9,515 bases of DNA from Acidobacteriaceae bacterium (lineage in GTDB: Bacteria; Acidobacteriota; Terriglobia; Terriglobales; Acidobacteriaceae), in the NCBI GenBank assembly GCA_030040395.1, contig JASHTU010000429.1, forward strand, positions 1-9,515, in the 5' to 3' direction. Under the pieces are notes generated by a model. The model was not told the origin of the DNA and searched no databases. It saw only the letters and a list, made by a program, of their open reading frames with translations. Shown piece after piece: positions 7,801 through 9,515 of the stretch. The translations under genes were made by a program, and so were the position numbers. Position 1 is the stretch's first letter. The number at the start of each line of letters is the position of its first letter.

Positions 7801-8480
7801 CCACCGATCTGGTAATTGCCGTAGGCAATGGCCTGCGTCTGCCCTCCGGCCTGGAAGTTGCCGCTACCCCCATTCGCCATGGTGTTGCCCTGCGTGCCGC
7901 CGCCCGGAATCACGCCGGGCACAAAATCGAGCAGATTATTTACGTTGCGCCCATTCAGCGGGGCCTCCTGCACCTGCCGGCCTTCGATCACTCCGGAAAG
8001 CGAGGCGCTGTCGGTCTGCAACTGAGCTTCTCCGCCGGTTACCGTTACGGATTCTGTGGCATTGCCGACCGCAAGCACGACATCGACGCGCGTCGCGCCG
8101 CCAATCTGCACGTCCACCTGGTTGCGCGTATACGTCTCGAATCCCTCCTTCGCAACATGAACGCTGTACGAACCAGGATTGAGATTGATGAAGCTATAGT
8201 TGCCTCCGGCGCCCGTAGTGGCCTCGAGCTTCGCGTTGGTGCCCACGTTGGTCAGGGTTACGGTAGCCCCCAGCACATCAGCGCCGGTGGCGTCGGTCAC
8301 CGTTCCCACCACCGATCCATAGCTGGTCTGCGCCGGCGCCGGACGCGGAACGAGAAATGCCGAGAGAGCGGCTGCCATGAGAACGGTGAAGGCGCAAACG
8401 CCTGGCAAGCGCCGCAATGGGGTAGGGCGGGAAATGTCCACGACGCCAAGGGATGTGAATGTGAATCGCTGGATGTTCAT
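4887..8480 (-). CDS. Oar-like TonB-dependent outer-membrane receptor with carboxypeptidase-regulatory-like N-terminal domain
   Basis: A complete 1,197-residue outer-membrane transporter. A signal peptide spans 1-50 (hydrophobic FTVLMAAALSAFLV, cut APA-Q). Residues about 54-137 form a CarboxypepD_reg-like beta-sandwich (YGSVVGTVTDATGADVLGA ... NLNPGSYSVHV). ESVTVTG (143-149) leads into the plug, which includes EAPLNGRNVNNLLDFVPGV and FFVDGVGSN. The rest is a long beta-barrel ending in phenylalanine (FALRVSF), as expected for barrel insertion. This architecture and length are characteristic of the many Oar-type receptors in Acidobacteriota, which, unlike Bacteroidetes SusC, usually lack a SusD lipoprotein; none is seen here. 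The ATG at 8480 is preceded by AGGAGG with a short 4-nt gap. The GH32 gene downstream and the divergent sugar-type regulator suggest it carries a fructose-containing oligosaccharide, but the ligand cannot be read from sequence. No frameshift is seen. Confidence 0.95.
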   Translation of the reverse strand: MNIQRFTFTSLGVVDISRPTPLRRLPGVCAFTVLMAAALSAFLVPRPAPAQTSYGSVVGTVTDATGADVLGATVTLTNVGTNAKLEATTGAGGNYSFINLNPGSYSVHVAKEGFETYTRNQVDVQIGGATRVDVVLAVGNATESVTVTGGEAQLQTDSASLSGVIEGRQVQEAPLNGRNVNNLLDFVPGVIPGGGTQGNTMANGGSGNFQAGGQTQAIAYGNYQIGGAFSGQSLFFVDGVGSNISENNVNTLVPTQDAVQEFRVSTNNVSAEFGGYGGGVIEISTKSGTNQFHGNAYEYFRNTDLDANDWFSNHEGLGRSPLHQNQFGANLGGPALKNKLFFFFSWEHESLISASPTNATVPTTAELNGDFSQDPQTVYCPVVGSYGCTPGQPLPGNKLTYIDPTALAIAKLETPNEARVTQTPFTTNFYASAPIEGYQDQYNARIDASVGKDNLFARYTFWNPHNGISDPFGTKTGAGPTGNYTQEAVLGDNHVFNPTTIAELRLSYLENYNFQYPLSDGFDMSSISPTYGQIQTESEKKEGLLPGLGIQGYGIGAELSQLYWNNNVWAINGSITKILGKHTIKTGGNWRQVLWENYNNSQGLGVNASPFYTASSPTDATTGNALASFLMGIPSSAGIASVGTWHAFLHNYGLFVEDTYQASSKLTVTAGLRWEQPGTYSEENNLNTILQPTAAVNIGGLTSITNPVSGSTVPLTGQLVFVDSPQYGSRRVEELHWMLYSPRLGFAYRMDPKTVLRSGYGISFFPSEVSQNGPSDSPINSASTSVTNTVGQALIATVANPLPNGINLPTGRTQAGLNAQLGLGITGRIPEQAYGYSQQWNLALERALDSHSTATLAYAGSKGTHLVISSSYTGTGLNLNQLPDSYDSLGSALLTQVPNPFYGILPVATTLGAKTVAEGYLLLPHPQYSGNVNQAVPRDGSSSYNALQATYIRHFGHAGVLEGAYTWGKLISNTDNTSSFQDGQGGTGVVQDNTNLKAERSLSEQDIANNLVINYGVDLPFGHGQPYLGKIGGFGNQVVGGWRINGITTFRSGTPVPLIAASNGLSTFGGGTYGIIRPDYTSGCNKTAAGSPHSAARANEWFNTSCFTQPGYFSFGNEPRVDPKMKSEGEDNWDASINKSFNMTEKAQLKFSTEIFDVFNHAQFAEPNVNLSSPGFGQVGHQINLPRTIQFALRVSF

Positions 8481-8484
8481 AGAG

Positions 8485-8490
8485 CCTCCT
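8485..8490 (-). promoter_or_regulatory. Ribosome-binding site of the receptor gene
   Basis: AGGAGG on the minus strand, a full anti-16S match, only 4 nt from the ATG at 8480. It fixes the receptor start; the short gap is slightly unusual. Confidence 0.75.
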
Positions 8491-8534
8491 GATCGCTCGA
8501 GGAATTGAATGCCCAGGACTCGCTCATTCTGAGG

Positions 8535-8558
8535 AGACCGGCTGGGCGGTTTTTTTTT
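8535..8558 (+). terminator. Weak terminator-like hairpin with T9 tract
   Basis: On the plus strand ACCG (8537-8540) pairs with CGGT (8547-8550) around GCTGGG, extendable by A-T and G-T pairs, and runs into nine Ts (8550-8558). The stem is short. If functional it would stop transcription coming antisense through the receptor gene before it reaches the regulator. On the minus strand it is an A9 tract in the receptor leader. It could equally be chance. Confidence 0.3.
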
Positions 8559-8566
8559 GCCTGATT

Positions 8567-8583
8567 GGCCGTGACGGACGGCC
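8567..8583 (-). repeat. Hairpin in receptor leader, GGCCGT-N5-ACGGCC
   Basis: A perfect 6-bp GC-rich inverted repeat with a 5-nt loop, inside the predicted 5' leader of the receptor transcript. No long U run follows on the minus strand. It may add structure to the leader. Confidence 0.5.
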
Positions 8584-8590
8584 CACTAAA

Positions 8591-8621
8591 CCCCGCGGCA
8601 GAAATCGGTTCAACTGCGGGG
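8591..8621 (-). repeat. Imperfect GC-rich hairpin in receptor leader
   Basis: CCCCG (8591-8595) and CAG (8599-8601) pair with CTG (8614-8616) and CGGGG (8617-8621), leaving a 3-nt bulge and a 12-nt loop; CCCCGC with GCGGGG is an alternative. It lies upstream of the 8567-8583 hairpin in the same predicted leader RNA. Confidence 0.4.
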
Positions 8622-8695
8622 CCGGTATAGCTGGGGGGCCTGTTTAGCTTCCTAGAGATTTCTGGGGAAAGAAAAGTCTTACCGATCTAGGTGAA

Positions 8696-8724
8696 ATGCT
8701 AGACAAAACTAGCGAAGATGTCAA
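8696..8724 (-). promoter_or_regulatory. Predicted sigma-70-type promoter for receptor/GH32
   Basis: On the minus strand a perfect -35 TTGACA (8724-8719) is followed after 17 nt by TAGCAT (8701-8696), which matches TATAAT at four of six positions. Transcription would start near 8689, giving a leader of about 209 nt. The promoter overlaps the GCTAG-N6-CTAGC inverted repeat. Confidence 0.6.
8698..8713. promoter_or_regulatory. Candidate operator GCTAG-N6-CTAGC
   Basis: A perfect inverted repeat with 5-bp arms (8698-8702, 8709-8713) and an AT-rich 6-bp spacer ACAAAA, 16 bp overall. This size suits a dimeric GntR-type winged helix. It covers the upstream part of the receptor -10 and the adjoining spacer, where binding would block RNA polymerase. 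That the neighbouring regulator binds here is inference. Confidence 0.5.
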
Positions 8725-8787
8725 CAAAATTCTTTACATGTCATCGGTGATCTGTATTCACTTCCTTTAAGTTGTTTAGTTTGAGTT

Positions 8788-8807
8788 TGTTAGAGATGTG
8801 CCTAACA
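8788..8807. repeat. Inverted repeat TGTTAG-N8-CTAACA
   Basis: A perfect 6-bp inverted repeat spanning 20 bp in the AT-rich half of the control region, about 64 bp upstream of the receptor -35 and 73 bp upstream of the regulator -35. Its TAG/CTA cores resemble the 8698-8713 site, so it may be a second binding site of the same or another factor. Confidence 0.4.
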
Positions 8808-8879
8808 TGAAGGGTCATGATCGGAAGGCAAGGCCTAATTTTGAGGACAGGCGAGATCTGTGGATTTCTCGACATAAAA

Positions 8880-8907
8880 TTGACAGACCTGCAAAAAGCA
8901 GTAATAT
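8880..8907 (+). promoter_or_regulatory. Predicted promoter of the regulator gene
   Basis: A perfect -35 TTGACA (8880-8885) is followed after 16 nt by TAATAT (8902-8907), four of six matches to the -10 consensus. Transcription would start near 8914, about 33 nt before the ATG. A second TTGACA at 8915-8920 lies just at the predicted start and is too close to the ATG to be the main -35. Confidence 0.55.
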
Positions 8908-8946
8908 CAATGTATTGACATTTGTAGGTTCACGGAGAACAAAGAG

Positions 8947-9515
8947 ATGAACGGGGACAACAATTCCCATCCTCAGAGCGCAGGGCCAAAGTACAAACAG
9001 ATTTACAACCGTCTGCGTGCCTCATTGGCAAACCAGGAATTTGCCGCGGGTCAGCGTCTTCCCAGCGAAAACGAATTGGTGGAGCAGTTTGGGGCCAGCC
9101 GTCCCACGGTCAGCCGTGCTCTGGCGCAACTGGAGACGGAGGGATTGGTCGAACGCAAAGCCGGCTCCGGAACTTTCGCGCGCGCGCAGGGCGCTCGGGA
9201 GGGGTTCGTTTTCGGCCTCCTGATATCGGACCTCGGTGTGACGGAAATCTTCGAGCCCATCTGCCGCGGCATTTCCATTGCGCGGGCGGGCGGGCCTCAT
9301 GATCTGTTGTGGGGTTCCACGCTTTCTTCCGCCGCCTCCGCCGAGGACCAGGCCGAGCAGCTCTGCGACTATTACCTGCAAAGAAAGGTGTCGGGGATCT
9401 TTTTTGCCCCGTTGGAGCTGAGGGGGAAGACAGACGAGATAAACCAGCGCATCACGCGGGCGATCGACGAGGCCAAGATCCCGATTATTCTCCTCGACCG
9501 CGACATCTGCGCCTA
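8947..9515 (+). CDS. GntR-type regulator with LacI-like sugar-binding domain (AraR-like), N-terminal part
   Basis: The first 189 codons of a transcription factor cut by the right edge of the window. Residues about 14-79 are a GntR winged helix: KYKQIYNRLRASL, then RLPSENELVEQFGASRPTVS with the recognition helix around R52-L62, and the wing LVERKAGSGTF. From about residue 88 (FVFGLLISDLGVTEIFEPIC) a periplasmic-binding/LacI-type sensor begins, including KVSGIFFAPLEL and IPIILLDRD, the usual pattern of its first lobe. This GntR-plus-LacI layout is that of AraR, in which a sugar usually releases DNA. The ATG at 8947 has GGAGA 8 nt upstream. It is divergent from the receptor/GH32 genes, the common position of a local regulator, so repression of that unit and relief by a fructose-containing sugar are likely but inferred. 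Most of the sensor domain lies outside the window. Confidence 0.92.
   Translation, partial: MNGDNNSHPQSAGPKYKQIYNRLRASLANQEFAAGQRLPSENELVEQFGASRPTVSRALAQLETEGLVERKAGSGTFARAQGAREGFVFGLLISDLGVTEIFEPICRGISIARAGGPHDLLWGSTLSSAASAEDQAEQLCDYYLQRKVSGIFFAPLELRGKTDEINQRITRAIDEAKIPIILLDRDICA

Larger units (their letters stand above)
8481..8946. other. 466-bp divergent control region between receptor and regulator genes
   Basis: No gene is present. The half next to the receptor (8481-8640) is GC-rich and full of short hairpins. The half next to the regulator (8641-8946) is clearly more AT-rich. It holds one predicted promoter for each gene, several inverted repeats that could bind the regulator, and a cluster of four CTAG tetranucleotides at 8652-8712. 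Confidence 0.8.

Noticed and set aside
6882..8492. 536-codon open frame on the plus strand opposite the receptor gene
   Set aside because: It lies wholly antisense to a clear receptor sequence. Long antisense frames are expected in GC-rich genes that avoid TTA, CTA and TCA codons. It has no recognisable domain and no ribosome-binding site that I see.
1..9515. CRISPR arrays, insertion sequences, phage genes
   Set aside because: No regularly spaced repeats, transposase or integrase motifs, or terminal inverted repeats with target duplications were seen.

Overview
The window looks like a stretch of an Acidobacteriota chromosome, most likely class Terriglobia/Acidobacteriia. It is GC-rich. It carries a roughly 1,200-residue Oar-like TonB-dependent receptor with an N-terminal carboxypeptidase-regulatory-like domain and no SusD partner. 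It also has several Tat-exported enzymes and the start of a protein resembling the zinc-dependent phospholipase C-like family common in that phylum. The assignment rests on gene style alone; there is no rRNA or other marker.

Layout. (1) 1-1135, minus strand: the 5' end of a secreted phospholipase C-like protein (runs off the left edge), preceded by a complete Tat-signal metallophosphoesterase of the YkuE/YaeI type. (2) 1342-3033, plus strand: a secreted GH35-type beta-galactosidase with a DUF5597-like C-terminal part, divergent from the metallophosphoesterase. (3) 3182-8480, minus strand: a GH32 beta-fructosidase with a Tat signal (3182-4735), lying downstream of the large receptor gene (4887-8480). 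The two are separated by 151 bp that hold a long perfect hairpin. (4) 8481-8946: a 466-bp, partly AT-rich divergent control region. (5) 8947-9515, plus strand: the first 189 codons of a GntR/LacI chimeric (AraR-type) regulator, cut by the window edge.

How it fits together. Regions 3-5 look like a compact sugar-utilisation locus. The receptor would import an oligosaccharide through the outer membrane. The GH32 enzyme would release fructose from sucrose or a fructan in the periplasm or outside the cell. The divergently encoded regulator would sense the sugar and control the receptor/GH32 transcript. The control region supports this: a TTGACA-N17-TAGCAT promoter faces the receptor, and a perfect GCTAG-N6-CTAGC inverted repeat covers its -10 end. 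A second promoter, TTGACA-N16-TAATAT, faces the regulator. The predicted receptor transcript has a leader of about 209 nt with several hairpins. The GH35 enzyme is convergent with the GH32 gene and is probably a separate unit, perhaps for galactosylated plant polymers. I see no insertion sequence, CRISPR array, complete tRNA or rRNA gene. I do not claim a wholly new system; the most novel points are the regulatory architecture and the intercistronic hairpin.
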